In this document: one piece after another, positions 29,864-41,556 of the stretch | Numbering within the stretch: the first letter of the stretch is position 1 | Layout: the number at the start of each line of letters is the position of its first letter | Assembly (NCBI GenBank): GCA_009781175.1 | Contig: WQYQ01000001.1 | Coordinates: 1 to 64,000 of the forward strand | DNA from: Betaproteobacteria bacterium | GTDB taxonomy: Bacteria > Pseudomonadota > Gammaproteobacteria > Burkholderiales > Rhodocyclaceae | Direction of reading: 5' to 3' | DNA: 64,000 nucleotides | Notes under the pieces: generated by a model | What the model saw: only the letters and a program-made list of their open reading frames with translations | What the model was told of the DNA's origin: nothing | The model's database searches: none | Program-made: the position numbers and the translations under genes

Positions 29864-32800
29864 TCAAGCAAGTTCTGCGTGGAGCCCCTGCAATGCATAA
29901 GGGGTCAGTTCGGCAAGCTGTCGGATGCCCATACAGGCCGCGCGTGCGCCTTCTATCGTCGTAAACACCGTCACTTTGGCCGCCAAGGCACTGGTTCGGA
30001 TTGAGCGCGAATCTACAATCGCCGTACGTTTTTCTTCCACGCTGTTAATGATCAGGCTGATTTCATTATTCTTGATCATGTCGACAATATGCGGCCGGCC
30101 TTCGTTCACTTTATTCACCATCGCAACCGGAATGCCCGCCGCTTCAATGGCAGAACCTGTTCCACGCGTCGCAACCACCTCAAACCCTAATTCTGTGAGT
30201 TCGCGCGCGACTTCAACGGCTTTCACGCGGTCCGTGTGTTTAACGCTGATGAACGCCCGCCCGCCCTCCGGCAAACGAACCCCCGCAGCAAGCTGGCTCT
30301 TGACGAAGGCTTCGGCGAAGTTGCGGCCGACCCCCATGACTTCACCGGTCGACTTCATTTCCGGGCCGAGAATCGTATCGACGCCGGGGAACTTCACAAA
30401 CGGGAAAACCGCTTCCTTGACCGAGTAATACGGCGGCACGATTTCCGCGCTCACACCCTGCTCGGCCAGCGTCCGGCCCGCCATGCAGCGCGCCGCGATC
30501 TTGGCCAGGGGCAGCGAACAGGCTTTGGAAACGAAAGGCACCGTGCGCGATGCCCGCGGATTGACCTCAAGCACGTAGACCACCGCATCCTCGCCCTCGC
30601 CTTGAATCGCGAACTGCACATTCATGAGGCCAACAACCTTCAGGGCGCGCGCCATCAATTCGGTCTGGCGGCGCAGCTCGTCCTGCAAGGCTTTCGACAA
30701 GGTATAGGGAGGCAATGAACAGGCCGAGTCGCCCGAATGGACGCCCGCCTGTTCGATGTGCTCCATGATTCCGCCGATGATGACTTGCTTGCCATCGGAC
30801 AGCGCGTCGACATCGACTTCCGTCGCATCGTTGAGGAAGCGATCGAGCAAAACCGGCGAGTCGTTCGAAACCTTGACCGCCTCGCGCATATAGCGTTCGA
30901 GGTCCTTTTGCTCGTGCACGATTTCCATCGCGCGGCCGCCGAGCACATAAGACGGACGCACGACGAGCGGATAGCCGATTTCAGCGGCCAGCCGCACCGC
31001 CTCTTCCGGCGTGCGCGCGGTGCGGTTTGGCGGCTGCTTGAGGCCCAAATCGGTCAGCAGTTTCTGGAAGCGTTCGCGATCTTCGGCGGCGTCGATCATA
31101 TCGGGCGAAGTCCCGATAATCGGCACGCCGTTGGCTTCAAGCTCGCGGGCGCGCTTGAGCGGCGTTTGGCCGCCGAACTGGACGATGACGCCAACCGGCT
31201 TTTCGACCGCGACGACTTCGAGGATGTCCTCAAGCGTCAAGGGTTCGAAATACAGACGGTCCGAAGTGTCATAATCGGTCGAAACGGTTTCCGGGTTGCA
31301 GTTGACCATGATGGTCTCGTAGCCGTCCTCGCGCAGCGCCAGCGCCGCATGCACACAGCAATAATCGAATTCGATCCCCTGCCCGATGCGATTCGGCCCG
31401 CCGCCGAGCACCATGATTTTTTTGCGGTTCGTCGGCTGCGCTTCGCATTCGTCCTCATAGGCCGAGTACATGTATGCGGTGCCCGTCGCAAACTCCGCCG
31501 CGCAGGTGTCGACACGCTTGAAAACCGGGCGTACGCCTAGGCCGTGACGATATAGACGCACGCTGGTTTCATCGGTGCCGAGCAGCTTCGCCAAACGCCG
31601 ATCCGAAAAGCCTTTGCGCTTGAGGTCGCGCAGATCGGATGCCTGCAAGGACTTCAGCGAGCGGCCAACGAGACTCTTTTCGGTCAAAACGATGTCTTCG
31701 ATTTGCGCCAGGAACCAGGGATCGATCTTGGTCAGGCTTTGGATCTGGTCGAACTTCATGCCTTCGCGGAAGGCTTGGCCAACATACCAAATGCGCTCAG
31801 CGCCTGGATTCGCGAGTTCGCTTTCCAGTTCCTCACGGTCGCACTCGACTTCGTCGAGGCCATAGACGCCTGTTTCAAGGCCGCGCAGCGCTTTCTGGAA
31901 CGACTCCTGGAAGGTGCGGCCGATCGCCATGACTTCGCCGACAGATTTCATCTGCGTCGTCAAACGGTCGTTCGCGGCAGGGAATTTCTCGAAGGCGAAA
32001 CGCGGAATTTTGGTAACGATGTAGTCGATCGACGGTTCGAACGAGGCTGGCGTGGCGCCGCCGGTAATCTCATTCTTCAGTTCATCCAGGGTGTAGCCCA
32101 CCGCGAGCTTGGCCGCGACCTTCGCGATCGGGAAGCCGGTCGCTTTGGATGCCAACGCGGACGAGCGCGAAACACGCGGATTCATCTCGATGACGATCAT
32201 GCGGCCGTCTTTTGGATTGACCGAGAACTGAACATTCGAGCCGCCCGTATCGACGCCAATCTCGCGCAGCACCGCAATCGAAGCGTTACGCATGATCTGA
32301 TATTCCTTATCAGTAAGCGTTTGCGCCGGCGCGATCGTGATCGAATCGCCCGTATGCACGCCCATCGGATCAAGGTTCTCGATCGAGCAGATAATGATGC
32401 AGTTGTCGTGCTTGTCGCGCACGACTTCCATCTCGAATTCTTTCCAGCCTAGCAGCGATTCTTCGATCAGCAACTCGCGCGTCGGCGAGAGATCGAGGCC
32501 GCGCGCGCAGATTTCGACGAACTCTTCGATGTTGTAAGCAATGCCGCCGCCCGTACCGCCGAGCGTGAAAGAAGGGCGGATGATCGCCGGAAAGCCCACC
32601 TGGGCCTGCACGGCCAGGGCTTCCTCCATGCTATGCGCAATCCCGGAGCGCGCCGATTCAAGGCCGATCTTGGTCATGGCTTCCTTGAACTTCTGGCGAT
32701 CCTCGGCCTTGTCGATGGCATCCGGCTTGGCGCCGATCATCTCGACGCCGAATTTTTCGAGCACGCCATTGCGCCACAAATCGAGCGCGCAATTCAGCGC

Positions 32801-33082
32801 CGTCTGCCCCCCCATCGTCGGCAATACGGCGTCGGGGCGCTCTTTCTCGATGATGCGTTCGAGCACCTGCCAAGTGATCGGCTCGATGTAGGTGACATCG
32901 GCCGTGCCGGGATCGGTCATGATCGTGGCCGGGTTCGAATTGACCAAAATGACCCGATATCCCTCATCGCGCAGCGCCTTGCAGGCTTGTGCGCCGGAAT
33001 AGTCGAATTCGCACGCCTGACCGATGACGATCGGGCCGGCGCCAATGATCAGGATGCTCTGGATATCTGTGCGCTTAGGCAT
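29864..33082 (-). CDS. carB: Carbamoyl-phosphate synthase, large chain
   Basis: A 1072-residue protein made of two homologous ATP-grasp halves: the N-half (carboxyphosphate synthesis; [18 protein letters not shown]) and the C-half (carbamate kinase; [18 protein letters not shown]). The two halves each start with a pre-ATP-grasp Gly-rich region ([20 protein letters not shown] and [17 protein letters not shown]). The C-terminal ~140 residues are the MGS-like allosteric domain. With CarA it makes carbamoyl phosphate for pyrimidines and arginine. It lies 78 nt after carA. Confidence 0.97.
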   Translation of the reverse strand: MPKRTDIQSILIIGAGPIVIGQACEFDYSGAQACKALRDEGYRVILVNSNPATIMTDPGTADVTYIEPITWQVLERIIEKERPDAVLPTMGGQTALNCALDLWRNGVLEKFGVEMIGAKPDAIDKAEDRQKFKEAMTKIGLESARSGIAHSMEEALAVQAQVGFPAIIRPSFTLGGTGGGIAYNIEEFVEICARGLDLSPTRELLIEESLLGWKEFEMEVVRDKHDNCIIICSIENLDPMGVHTGDSITIAPAQTLTDKEYQIMRNASIAVLREIGVDTGGSNVQFSVNPKDGRMIVIEMNPRVSRSSALASKATGFPIAKVAAKLAVGYTLDELKNEITGGATPASFEPSIDYIVTKIPRFAFEKFPAANDRLTTQMKSVGEVMAIGRTFQESFQKALRGLETGVYGLDEVECDREELESELANPGAERIWYVGQAFREGMKFDQIQSLTKIDPWFLAQIEDIVLTEKSLVGRSLKSLQASDLRDLKRKGFSDRRLAKLLGTDETSVRLYRHGLGVRPVFKRVDTCAAEFATGTAYMYSAYEDECEAQPTNRKKIMVLGGGPNRIGQGIEFDYCCVHAALALREDGYETIMVNCNPETVSTDYDTSDRLYFEPLTLEDILEVVAVEKPVGVIVQFGGQTPLKRARELEANGVPIIGTSPDMIDAAEDRERFQKLLTDLGLKQPPNRTARTPEEAVRLAAEIGYPLVVRPSYVLGGRAMEIVHEQKDLERYMREAVKVSNDSPVLLDRFLNDATEVDVDALSDGKQVIIGGIMEHIEQAGVHSGDSACSLPPYTLSKALQDELRRQTELMARALKVVGLMNVQFAIQGEGEDAVVYVLEVNPRASRTVPFVSKACSLPLAKIAARCMAGRTLAEQGVSAEIVPPYYSVKEAVFPFVKFPGVDTILGPEMKSTGEVMGVGRNFAEAFVKSQLAAGVRLPEGGRAFISVKHTDRVKAVEVARELTELGFEVVATRGTGSAIEAAGIPVAMVNKVNEGRPHIVDMIKNNEISLIINSVEEKRTAIVDSRSIRTSALAAKVTVFTTIEGARAACMGIRQLAELTPYALQGLHAELA

Positions 33083-33160
33083 GGTTTGCTACCTGATGAA
33101 CGGCCCCGATAAAGGGGCCGGAATGCTTAAATCTTGTTTGGCGAGATCAATCACCCTGTA

Positions 33161-34315
33161 CTAGGCACTCTCGCGCTTGGCTTGTTCCAAATTCGACACG
33201 AAGCTGTCGAATAAGTAAGCCACATCGTGAGGGCCTGGACTTGCTTCGGGGTGCCCCTGGAAACAATGCGCCGGACGATCGGTCCACACCATCCCCTGCA
33301 AGCTGCCATCGAACAGCGAAACATGGCTGACCTGCACATTTTCCGGGAGACTTACCGGATCGACCGCGAAACCGTGGTTCTGGCTCGTAATCAGCACGCG
33401 GCCGCTTTCCAGATCCTTGACCGGGTGGTTTGCGCCATGATGACCGAATTTCATTTTCAGCGTTTTTCCGCCAGCCGCCAGACCCATCAATTGGTGTCCC
33501 AGGCAGATACCGAAGGTCGGCAGCTTACGTTCGAGGAATTCGCGAATCGCCGCAATTGCATAGTCGCAAGGCTCGGGATCGCCAGGCCCATTGGACAGGA
33601 ATACGCCGTCCGGGTTGAGTGCGAACACCTCGGCTGCGCTGGTTTTTGCCGGCACAACCGTCAGCTTGCAACCGCGCTCGGCCAGCATACGTAGAATGTT
33701 GCGCTTGACGCCAAAATCGTAGGCGACGACGTGAAATTTCGCCTCGCGCTGCGGTAGGTAACCCTGCCCCAGGCGCCATTCGCCCGCGGTCCACTCATAA
33801 GCTTTGGAAGTCGTAACGACTTGGGCCAAATCCATTCCGGACAGGCCAGGAAAAGCGCGCGCCTCGGCAATTGCCGCGGGCGCATCGAGTTGCGCCGACG
33901 TCTCGGTGGTAACGATGCAGCCAGCCTGAGCGCCTTTTTCGCGCAGAATTCGCGTCAGCTTGCGTGTGTCGATCCCCGCAATGGCAACGACATTGTTGTC
34001 GCGCAAATAAGCATCCAGGGACTGCTCGCTACGGAAATTGGACACCCGTAACGGCAAATCGCGCACGACAAGCCCTGCGGCATAGGTTTTACCCGACTCG
34101 CAGTCTTCGCTATTCGCGCCGGTATTTCCGATATGCGGATGCGTCAGCGTTACGATCTGACGGTTATAGGAAGGGTCGGTCAGGATTTCCTGATAACCGG
34201 TTATTGCAGTATTAAAAACGACCTCGCCAACCGATCGGCCGATCGCGCCGATCCCTTTGCCTTGGAACACGGTTCCATCGGCAAGAGCGAGCAAGGCTGG
34301 GGAAAATGCTGTCAC
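33161..34315 (-). CDS. carA: Carbamoyl-phosphate synthase, small chain (glutaminase)
   Basis: A 384-residue glutamine amidotransferase subunit. The class I triad is present: Cys in [13 protein letters not shown], His and Glu in HPEASPGP. The N-terminal CPSase domain includes [19 protein letters not shown] chose the GTG at 34315: it follows AGGGAG by six bases and begins with the usual segment ending [13 protein letters not shown]; the open frame upstream (32 codons) has no such support. It is first in the carA-carB-greA unit. Confidence 0.96.
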   Translation of the reverse strand: MTAFSPALLALADGTVFQGKGIGAIGRSVGEVVFNTAITGYQEILTDPSYNRQIVTLTHPHIGNTGANSEDCESGKTYAAGLVVRDLPLRVSNFRSEQSLDAYLRDNNVVAIAGIDTRKLTRILREKGAQAGCIVTTETSAQLDAPAAIAEARAFPGLSGMDLAQVVTTSKAYEWTAGEWRLGQGYLPQREAKFHVVAYDFGVKRNILRMLAERGCKLTVVPAKTSAAEVFALNPDGVFLSNGPGDPEPCDYAIAAIREFLERKLPTFGICLGHQLMGLAAGGKTLKMKFGHHGANHPVKDLESGRVLITSQNHGFAVDPVSLPENVQVSHVSLFDGSLQGMVWTDRPAHCFQGHPEASPGPHDVAYLFDSFVSNLEQAKRESA

Positions 34316-34497
34316 GGCGGACTCCCTGAAACGCACGCTTGTTCCGGAATGCTGGCAGCACCACAGAACCGGCGCCGGACATGAAAAGCGGGACTCACCA
34401 CGATGGTGCATCCCGCTTGGAAACTTTTTAATTATAACGTTTTAGAGGCTACTTTCGCAATGACGCTAATTCATCCTCCAACACGCTGCTATGCATT

Positions 34498-37125
34498 CTA
34501 TTTGCGCTCGCGCTGCAACTGTTGTGCCAATCGATCAAGTTCCGGCATTAATTCCGACAGATAAATCAGCGCATCGGATTGATTGCCGGCACGTGCGGCA
34601 ACCTCGACCCTCAGACAAGCCTCCACGGCCGTAGCGGCCCCAAAGATTCCGGCAGAGGCTTTCATTGAATGCGCATGGCGCGACAAGGCTTCCCAATCCC
34701 TGCGCTCTCCAGAGCCCAAGAGATCCCGACGCATGCGGGGATAGTCCTGTAGGAAAACGCCGATGAGCATCTGCACCGCCCCCTCGTCGCCATCGAGCGT
34801 TTCGCGGGTCAAGGACAGATCGACAATATCTCCGCTTGCAATCAAAGACGGACTATCGATTTGAGTTTTGGCGCCATCATAAACGTCTCCGGCCGGCTCC
34901 TCTGAATCCCGCACAACGCGCTGGATTGCAGCAAATAGTTCGGCAGGCCGAATCGGCTTGACGACATAGTCGTCCATCCCGGCTTCCAGACAACGGTCAC
35001 GATCGCCCGGCATCGCATGGGCTGTCATCGCAATAATCGGAATTGACACCAGCGTTCCCGTGCCAGCCCAGCTCCGCCGAGCTTCGCGCGCACGGATCTG
35101 ACGCGTGGCTTCCATTCCGCCGAGTACCGGCATCTGCACGTCCATCAGGATCAGTTCAAAGTTCTCGCGATCGAATAGCTCAAGCGCCTCGGCACCGTTA
35201 TTCGCAAGAAAAACCTTGTGCCCCGCGCGTTCGAGTATTTTCTGCGCAACCGCCTGGTTGACCGGATTGTCTTCAACGAGCAAGACCCGCAACGGTCGGC
35301 TTGCAGCCTCGTCTGCCGCCTTGGCTGCGGTGAGATCGAATTCGGCAAGAGAGTATCCACTCCCCCCTTCAATACCAAGTGCAAGCTGTGCGGCATCCCA
35401 CAAATCGCGCCGGAAAAACGGCTTAATCAAATGCGCCCGCATGCCTAGCTGACGGCAACGCGCGGCATCCTCGCGCTGATTGCCCGTGGACAAAAGCATG
35501 ACGATCCGCTCGCAACTCGCGCCAAGATCGAAGAAATAGGAAGGCAGCGCAAAGCTCCCCGGCTCGGGCAAATCGGCATCGACCAAGAGCAAATCGAAAT
35601 AGCCGCCACGCTCGACTTGAATCTTCATCGCCGCAATGGCCTCGTCGACCGAACCGACACACTCCACCCCTAAACCGCCCTGCTGCATCCAGGCAGACAT
35701 CCGCTCTCGCCAAGTGGGATTACGCGCCGCCAGCAACACGCGCCGACCGACAAACGCAGGCGGCGGATTTTCTTTTGCCGGACCGTCGAGTAAATCGACA
35801 CCGATGGTGAAGCGGAAACAACTGCCTTGATCTTGCGCACTTTCAAGCCAAATCCGGCCATCCATCAGCTCGACCAGGCGACGACAAATAGCCAGGCCCA
35901 AACCCGTGCCGCCATAGCGGCGCGTAATCGAACTATCGGCCTGCGAGAAGACATCGAAGACTGCGCTCTGCTTTTCTTCAGGGATGCCGATGCCTGTATC
36001 GCGCACCGCCAATTCGATGCGCGCCCGCCCTCCCGCATCACCGCGCAACTTGGCCGTGACCTCAACCTCTCCAGTATCGGTAAATTTGATCGCATTCCCG
36101 ATCAAGTTCAATAAGACTTGACGCAAGCGCCCCGGATCACCATGCACGCGGCTCGGTACATCGTTCGCGACATCGCAAATCAATTCAATGCCTTTTTGAT
36201 GCGCGCGCAAGGCCAAGGCGCGCGCGCACTCGGCGATGACGTTTTGCACCGAAAACTCAATATTCTCGATATCCATCCGACCGGCTTCGATCTTCGAGAA
36301 ATCAAGAATGTCGTTGAGAATTGTCAACAGCGCTTCCGCCGACGATTTCACCGTTTCCAGATAAGCACGCTGATCGCCGTCCAGTTTCGTATCGAGCGCC
36401 AGTTCGGTCATGCCGATGATGCCATTCATCGGTGTGCGGATCTCGTGGCTCATATTGGCCAGGAAATCGCTCTTTGCCCGGTTGGCGGCCTCGGCCTCTT
36501 CCTTGGCCTTGAGCAGCTCCAACTCCCAGCGTTTGCGTTCCGTAATGTCGCGAATCGTGCCCACCATACGTAGCGGGGCGCCTTCTTTGTCGCGCTGCAC
36601 GACCCGGCCCCTGGCCAGCACCCATACCCAGTCGCCGCTTTTGGCGCGGATTCGGATTTCAGAGTGAAAATCGAGCGCGACCCCTTTCATACGGGCCTTC
36701 GCAAGAGCTTGGGTGGGCGCATCGTCCGGATGCATCAGCTTGAGCCAAAACTCGGCATGCGGCTCAATTTCGTCTGCTGCATACCCGAGAATACTGAGCA
36801 CGCGGGCACTGTAATAGACCGTATCGCTGCGTAAGTCCCAATCCCAAAGACATTCTTCCGAGCCTTCGAGCGCCATGCGATGGCGTTCTTCCCCTTCGAC
36901 CAGGCGCGCCATTGCACTACGCTGAATTTCAACCAGGCGCCGCAGCGCCCGCACGACTCGAACTGGTTCCTGCTGCGCCAACACTTTGGCTGCGGCCTGC
37001 TCGTCCTGAGCTTGGAGAATCAAGTTCAGCGGCTCAGGAGTCCGCCCTGCCGCGACATCGTGTGCCCGACGGCTGCGCGTTACATTACCAGCTTGAGGTG
37101 CTGCTACGGAAAAATCAGGCGACAT
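34498..37125 (-). CDS. Hybrid histidine kinase: PAS-HisKA-HATPase-REC-REC-Hpt
   Basis: An 875-residue protein without transmembrane helices, so cytoplasmic. Domains in order: helical N-terminus (1-80); PAS/PAC (80-197); HisKA with phospho-His 227 in [15 protein letters not shown]; HATPase_c with N box [13 protein letters not shown] and G boxes DTGIGI and GGTGLGL; a first receiver (461-585); a second receiver (612-737) with phospho-Asp 662 in LILMDVQMP; and Hpt (about 780-870) with His 819 in HAHSMKAS. The first receiver keeps Asp 516 and Lys 568 but lacks the N-terminal acidic pair (AARNP), so it is probably inactive. The phosphorelay output is unknown. It sits between carA and dapB. Confidence 0.93.
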   Translation of the reverse strand: MSPDFSVAAPQAGNVTRSRRAHDVAAGRTPEPLNLILQAQDEQAAAKVLAQQEPVRVVRALRRLVEIQRSAMARLVEGEERHRMALEGSEECLWDWDLRSDTVYYSARVLSILGYAADEIEPHAEFWLKLMHPDDAPTQALAKARMKGVALDFHSEIRIRAKSGDWVWVLARGRVVQRDKEGAPLRMVGTIRDITERKRWELELLKAKEEAEAANRAKSDFLANMSHEIRTPMNGIIGMTELALDTKLDGDQRAYLETVKSSAEALLTILNDILDFSKIEAGRMDIENIEFSVQNVIAECARALALRAHQKGIELICDVANDVPSRVHGDPGRLRQVLLNLIGNAIKFTDTGEVEVTAKLRGDAGGRARIELAVRDTGIGIPEEKQSAVFDVFSQADSSITRRYGGTGLGLAICRRLVELMDGRIWLESAQDQGSCFRFTIGVDLLDGPAKENPPPAFVGRRVLLAARNPTWRERMSAWMQQGGLGVECVGSVDEAIAAMKIQVERGGYFDLLLVDADLPEPGSFALPSYFFDLGASCERIVMLLSTGNQREDAARCRQLGMRAHLIKPFFRRDLWDAAQLALGIEGGSGYSLAEFDLTAAKAADEAASRPLRVLLVEDNPVNQAVAQKILERAGHKVFLANNGAEALELFDRENFELILMDVQMPVLGGMEATRQIRAREARRSWAGTGTLVSIPIIAMTAHAMPGDRDRCLEAGMDDYVVKPIRPAELFAAIQRVVRDSEEPAGDVYDGAKTQIDSPSLIASGDIVDLSLTRETLDGDEGAVQMLIGVFLQDYPRMRRDLLGSGERRDWEALSRHAHSMKASAGIFGAATAVEACLRVEVAARAGNQSDALIYLSELMPELDRLAQQLQRERK

Positions 37126-37151
37126 TCCGAATGGTCCAAAAGGGATACTGA

Positions 37152-37955
37152 CTACTTGAGTCCAAGCACATCCTGCATATCGTAAGCACCCGCAACTCGT
37201 CCGTGCAAAAAACGGGCAGCGCGCAACGCACCAACGGCAAAATTCATACGGTTGGAAGATCTGTGCGTGATCTCGACACGCTCACCCAGACCGGCAAACA
37301 ATACCGTGTGATCGCCAACGATATCCCCGCCACGAATCGTCGAAAAGCCGATTTGTTTAGCCGGCCGTTCGCCCGTCACCCCTTCCCTGCCGTAAATCGC
37401 ATGCGCCTCCAGGTTGAGCCCCTGCGCGCGGGCAACGACTTCGCCCATACGCAAGGCGGTTCCGGAAGGCGCATCGACTTTGTAGCGATGGTGCGCTTCG
37501 ATAACTTCCACATCGTAACCCTCGGCAAGAATCCGTGCCGCAACTTCAAGCAGTTTGAACACGGCATTTACGCCGACCGCCATGCTGGGTGCAAAAACCA
37601 CGGGGATGCGCGCACCTGCCGCTGCAATGGCCGCTTTCCCGGCAGCATCGAAACCCGTCGTTCCAATTACGATCGCTTTGTTTGCGCGGATCGCCGCATC
37701 GAGATGCTTAAGCGTTGCTTCGGGGCGCGTGAAATCGATCAGACAGTCGGCAAGCGCCAAAGCCGCATCGGCATCGGTGCCAATCGGAACGCCAACTGCC
37801 GTGCCGACAAACTCCCCCGCATCACGCCCAAGAAATGTGCTGCCTTCCTGTTCCAACGCGGCCACGAGCTTGACCGATTCATCCTTGAGCGCGGCTTCAA
37901 TCAGCATCCGCCCCATCCGGCCCGAAGCCCCCGCAATCGCCAGCTTTACCGCCAT
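37152..37955 (-). CDS. dapB: 4-hydroxy-tetrahydrodipicolinate reductase
   Basis: A 267-residue NAD(P)H-dependent enzyme of lysine and diaminopimelate synthesis. The nucleotide loop is [16 protein letters not shown]; the catalytic segment is [20 protein letters not shown], with the general acid His and the substrate-binding Lys; GTTGF is the conserved active-site loop. Length is normal. It lies 25 nt after the bamE stop and is followed by the hybrid kinase. Confidence 0.96.
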   Translation of the reverse strand: MAVKLAIAGASGRMGRMLIEAALKDESVKLVAALEQEGSTFLGRDAGEFVGTAVGVPIGTDADAALALADCLIDFTRPEATLKHLDAAIRANKAIVIGTTGFDAAGKAAIAAAGARIPVVFAPSMAVGVNAVFKLLEVAARILAEGYDVEVIEAHHRYKVDAPSGTALRMGEVVARAQGLNLEAHAIYGREGVTGERPAKQIGFSTIRGGDIVGDHTVLFAGLGERVEITHRSSNRMNFAVGALRAARFLHGRVAGAYDMQDVLGLK

Positions 37956-37980
37956 TCCGAACTCCTACGCTTCCAATTCA

Positions 37981-38373
37981 TTACTGCTTCGGGTCAATGT
38001 CCAGCACCCGGTTCTGGCCTGCATCCTCGTCGGAGGCCGGCTCCACATCTCCCGTCCAGCGTTCGAGCTTTCCGTCCTTAAAGAAAACGCTGAAAAGATG
38101 TTTTTCATAGGAACTTTGGCGGCCGATCCGATATTCATAGGGATAATCCCAGCGCTCGGCATGAAATGGGTCCGTCAACAAAGGCGTACCCAACACGAAC
38201 CGAACCTGATCCGGGGTCATGCCGACCTTAAGCCGGGCAACCATTTCTCCTGTGACTTCGGAGCCTTGACGGATGTCTATTCGATACGGCCGCACCCACT
38301 CGCAACCTGACAGGAGCGTGAGACCGATTGACAATGAGAGAGCGGCGGCAAACCAGCGATAGGCTTTAAACAT
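37981..38373 (-). CDS. bamE: Outer membrane assembly lipoprotein BamE (SmpA)
   Basis: About 130 residues. The start at 38373 gives a lipoprotein signal (KAYRWFAAALSLSIGLT) ending in the lipobox LLSGC. The mature part contains the SmpA/OmlA motif KVGMTPDQVRFVLGTPLLTDPFHAERWDY (in part), which binds BamD and phosphatidylglycerol. BamE belongs to the complex that inserts outer-membrane beta-barrels. A longer reading from 38433 would bury the signal sequence. It diverges from fur, the typical arrangement in this class. Confidence 0.93.
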   Translation of the reverse strand: MFKAYRWFAAALSLSIGLTLLSGCEWVRPYRIDIRQGSEVTGEMVARLKVGMTPDQVRFVLGTPLLTDPFHAERWDYPYEYRIGRQSSYEKHLFSVFFKDGKLERWTGDVEPASDEDAGQNRVLDIDPKQ

Positions 38374-38462
38374 TTGTGGGCAAGCGCGAATGGCGCGGAT
38401 CGCGTTTTCAAAATAAGCGTCAGAATATATCATGTCCCTCAGGCCCTCTTTTATGCCGAGCG

Positions 38463-38924
38463 ATGACCAATTCTCAAAACCTTAAGAGCATGGGCCTCAA
38501 GGCAACATTGCCAAGGCTCAAAATTCTCGAGCTTTTTCAGCATAGCGGCCAACGCCACATGACGGCCGAGGATGTTTATCGTCTGTTGATGAACGAAGGC
38601 ATGGACATTGGGCTCGCCACGGTTTATCGCGTATTGACTCAGTTTGAGCAAGCCGGCCTGCTCGAACGGCACCATTTCGAATCCGCTAAAGCCGTATTCG
38701 AGTTGAACCACGGGCAGCATCACGATCACTTGGTTTGTATGCAATGCGGCCGGGTCGAAGAATTCATCGATACGGAAATCGAGGCGCGCCAAAACCGCAT
38801 CGCAAGCGAACGCGGCTTCAAGGTACGCGAGCATGCTTTGCATCTGTACGTGGATTGCCTCAAAGAAGATTGCCCGCATCGCAGGCAGGTTCCGAACAGC
38901 GGATTTACTCAGTTCGAGCCTTAA
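38463..38924 (+). CDS. fur: Ferric uptake regulator Fur
   Basis: A 153-residue metal-dependent repressor. Residues 1-85 form the winged helix (KATLPRLKILELFQ and IGLATVYRVLTQFEQAGLL). The metal region HGQHHDHLVC and the cysteine pair CMQC are followed by a second pair, CLKEDCPH, giving the structural zinc site. I chose the ATG at 38463 since it gives the usual N-terminus (SQNLKSMGLKATLPR). It is transcribed divergently from bamE and converges on recN with only 9 nt between stops. Confidence 0.96.
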   Translation: MTNSQNLKSMGLKATLPRLKILELFQHSGQRHMTAEDVYRLLMNEGMDIGLATVYRVLTQFEQAGLLERHHFESAKAVFELNHGQHHDHLVCMQCGRVEEFIDTEIEARQNRIASERGFKVREHALHLYVDCLKEDCPHRRQVPNSGFTQFEP

Positions 38925-38933
38925 GAACTGCGT

Positions 38934-40589
38934 TTAGGCGTAGCCGAGAAGTTCTTCGGCATGCGCACGCGTCGTCTCGGTAATCTCCACGCCGCCAAGC
39001 ATCCGCGCGATCTCGCCGATCCGGCCGCTGCGATCGAGCGGCGTTACCGTCGAGCAGACACCGCCCGCGGCTGCCGTTTTGCTCACGCGCCACTGCCAAT
39101 CCGCCTGCGCCGCGACCTGTGGTAAATGCGTAACAACGAGTACCTGCCGTTCGGTGCCCAAAGCCTTCAAATGACGCCCGACGATCTCCGCGACACTGCC
39201 GCCGATGCCAACATCCACCTCATCGAAAATCAGTGTCGGCGTCGTTGTCGCTTTGCTTGCGATCACCTGGATCGCGAGCCCGATCCGCGACAGTTCGCCA
39301 CCCGAAGCGACTTTGGCCAGTGGGCGCAAAGCCTGCTGCGGATTGGCCGCAACCAGAAACTCGACCGACTCCAGGCCATGCGCGCCCCCATGTGGCAAGG
39401 TTTCGAGACACACCTCGAAACGTCCACCCGCCATTGCCAGCGTCTGAATGGCCTCGCTGACCGCATGGCTAAGCTCTTTGGCGGCTTTCTCGCGTCTGGC
39501 CGATAAATCCTGTGCGACCGCGCTATAAGCAGCGTGTGCGCTTTCTTCGGCCGCCGTCAGGGCGGCCACATCTGCGGCCCGCTCGATTGCCGCCAAACGC
39601 TCCGCCCAGTCGGCGCACAGCTCGGGAATCTCTTCGGGCGCGGTTCTGTACTTGCGCGCGAATTGCATTACCGCGGCAATCCGGCGCTCGGCTTCCGCCA
39701 AGGCGTCGGGATCGATTTCGACGCGCTCCGTGTAGCGGCGCAGTTCCGCGGCAGCTTCGTTGAGCAGGATGCCCGCATTGAGCAATAGTTCCGCAATCGG
39801 CAGTAGATTTGCATCGAAACGCGCCAATTCGTTCAAACGATGCGCCAGCCGATCGACCTCCGCGGCCAGCGCGGGCTCGTTTTCATCCAAGGCAGCCAAG
39901 GCCGCCGCCGCACCATCGATCAAACCCGCGGCATGGCTCAAGCGCTGGTGATCGGCATTCGTCGCGGCCCAAACTTCGGCATCGAATGCTAGCGCAGCCG
40001 CTTCACCAAGCTGCCATTCGAGCATTTCGCGTTCCCGCGCGGCCGCTTCGCCGGCCTGCTCCGCGGCTTCGCGCTCGCGGCGGGTGGTTTGCCAGGCTTT
40101 GTATTTCTCCGCCACTTCGCGCGCAAGCTGCGGCGCGCCGGCCTGCGTGTCGAGCAAGATGCGCTGGGCGTCATTACGCAGCAAGGCGTGATGCGCATGC
40201 TGGCCGTGAATATCGGCGAGATATTCGCCCAGCTCTTTGAGCTGAGCGCCGGTTGCCGGTGAACCGTTGATGTAGGCGCGCGAACGTCCGCTGGCCTCAA
40301 CGAGGCGGCGCAGGATCAATTCGTCTTCGTCGGCAAAATCGTTCGCCGCGAGCCAATCCCACAGCGGACTCTCGGGTTCGGGCCGGAATTCGGCCGAAAC
40401 TTCCGCACGTTCGCAGCCTTCGCGCACGAGGCTGCTTTCCGCGCGCTGCCCCAGGAGTAAAGACAATGCATCGAGCAGAATCGATTTACCGGCGCCGGTT
40501 TCGCCCGTCAGCGCGCCGAAACCCGCGGAGAATTCAAGTTCCAGCCGATCGACGAGCACAAAATCCCGAATCGCCAAGCGTCGCAGCAC
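38934..40589 (-). CDS. recN: DNA repair protein RecN
   Basis: A 551-residue SMC-like ATPase. Walker A is GETGAGKS (29-36); the central ~300 residues are coiled coil interrupted by a hinge; the signature VASGGELSRIGLAI and Walker B PTLIFDEVDVGIGG lie near the end. It holds DNA ends together in double-strand break repair. It begins 7 nt after the nadK stop, so the two are co-transcribed. Confidence 0.95.
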   Translation of the reverse strand: MLRRLAIRDFVLVDRLELEFSAGFGALTGETGAGKSILLDALSLLLGQRAESSLVREGCERAEVSAEFRPEPESPLWDWLAANDFADEDELILRRLVEASGRSRAYINGSPATGAQLKELGEYLADIHGQHAHHALLRNDAQRILLDTQAGAPQLAREVAEKYKAWQTTRREREAAEQAGEAAAREREMLEWQLGEAAALAFDAEVWAATNADHQRLSHAAGLIDGAAAALAALDENEPALAAEVDRLAHRLNELARFDANLLPIAELLLNAGILLNEAAAELRRYTERVEIDPDALAEAERRIAAVMQFARKYRTAPEEIPELCADWAERLAAIERAADVAALTAAEESAHAAYSAVAQDLSARREKAAKELSHAVSEAIQTLAMAGGRFEVCLETLPHGGAHGLESVEFLVAANPQQALRPLAKVASGGELSRIGLAIQVIASKATTTPTLIFDEVDVGIGGSVAEIVGRHLKALGTERQVLVVTHLPQVAAQADWQWRVSKTAAAGGVCSTVTPLDRSGRIGEIARMLGGVEITETTRAHAEELLGYA

Positions 40590-40596
40590 GGCAACC

Positions 40597-41490
40597 TCAG
40601 TAAAGTTTGGGCGCCGTGCTCCAATGGAGCTTCTCGCGCAGGATAGAAAAATAGCTGTAGCCGGGCGGATGCAGCAGGCAAATCACATGGTCCGAGCGCC
40701 GAATGCGCACCCGGTCGCCCGCGCGCGCATCGAAGCGCGCCTGGCCGTCGAAATGAATCCGCGCATCGTGAGGAGGCTGGATCACGATGTCGATGACGCA
40801 GCGGTCGGACAAAGTGACCGGACGATGCGTCAGCGCATGCGGGCAAACCGGCACCACGGCGATCCCCGTCACGCCGGGGTGGAGAATCGGACCGTTGGCC
40901 GACATCGCATAGGCGGTCGAACCCGTCGGCGTGGAAACGATGATGCCGTCCGAACGTTGGGAATAGACGAATTCGCCGTCGATATGCAGCTCGCACTCGA
41001 TCAGGCGGCCGGAATCGCCTTTGCTGACAACAACGTCGTTGAGCGCCATCGTCTGAAACACGCGCGAATCGCCGCGCAGCACTTCAACATCGAGCAACAT
41101 GCGCTCATCCCGGCTGAAGCGCCCGGCAAGAATTTCTTCCATGCGCGCGAGCATGTCGTGGCGCGGAATATCGGTTAAAAATCCCAGGCGGCCCTGGTTG
41201 ACGCCGAGCAAGGGAACGGCATGGCTCGCGAGACGCCGGGCGGTTGTGAGCAAGGTTCCATCGCCGCCCAGAACGACCGCCAGATCGGCATGGCTGCCGA
41301 TTTCATCGAAAGTCGCGACGCGAAAGTCAGCAGCGATCCCGGTCGAGCTTGCGGTCGCCTGTTCGATCAGCACCTCGACTTCCCGCTCGCGCAGGAAGCG
41401 CGCCATATCGAGCATCGCTTCGGACACGTCGGGACTTTGGTATTTGCCGATCAATGCAATCGTTTGAAAGTGTTTTTGCATGGCGCGCAT
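40597..41490 (-). CDS. nadK: NAD kinase
   Basis: A 297-residue enzyme that phosphorylates NAD to NADP. The GGDGT motif (75-79, in VVLGGDGTLLTTAR) and the glycine-rich NAD-binding segment STPTGSTAYAMSANGP are intact. Two in-frame ATGs (41490 and 41481) are equally plausible starts; neither has a clear ribosome site. It diverges from hrcA with 66 nt between them. It supplies NADP for the transhydrogenase encoded at the left of the window. Confidence 0.95.
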   Translation of the reverse strand: MRAMQKHFQTIALIGKYQSPDVSEAMLDMARFLREREVEVLIEQATASSTGIAADFRVATFDEIGSHADLAVVLGGDGTLLTTARRLASHAVPLLGVNQGRLGFLTDIPRHDMLARMEEILAGRFSRDERMLLDVEVLRGDSRVFQTMALNDVVVSKGDSGRLIECELHIDGEFVYSQRSDGIIVSTPTGSTAYAMSANGPILHPGVTGIAVVPVCPHALTHRPVTLSDRCVIDIVIQPPHDARIHFDGQARFDARAGDRVRIRRSDHVICLLHPPGYSYFSILREKLHWSTAPKLY

Positions 41491-41556
41491 TAAACCACAA
41501 GCAAGCTTACCTTTAAGGCAGCACAGAAGGCTCGATTTTGCCTAGAATCTATCCGC

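Noticed and set aside
41491-41556. CIRCE element in front of hrcA
   Set aside because: No TTAGCACTC/GAGTGCTAA repeat is present; hrcA here is not visibly self-regulated.
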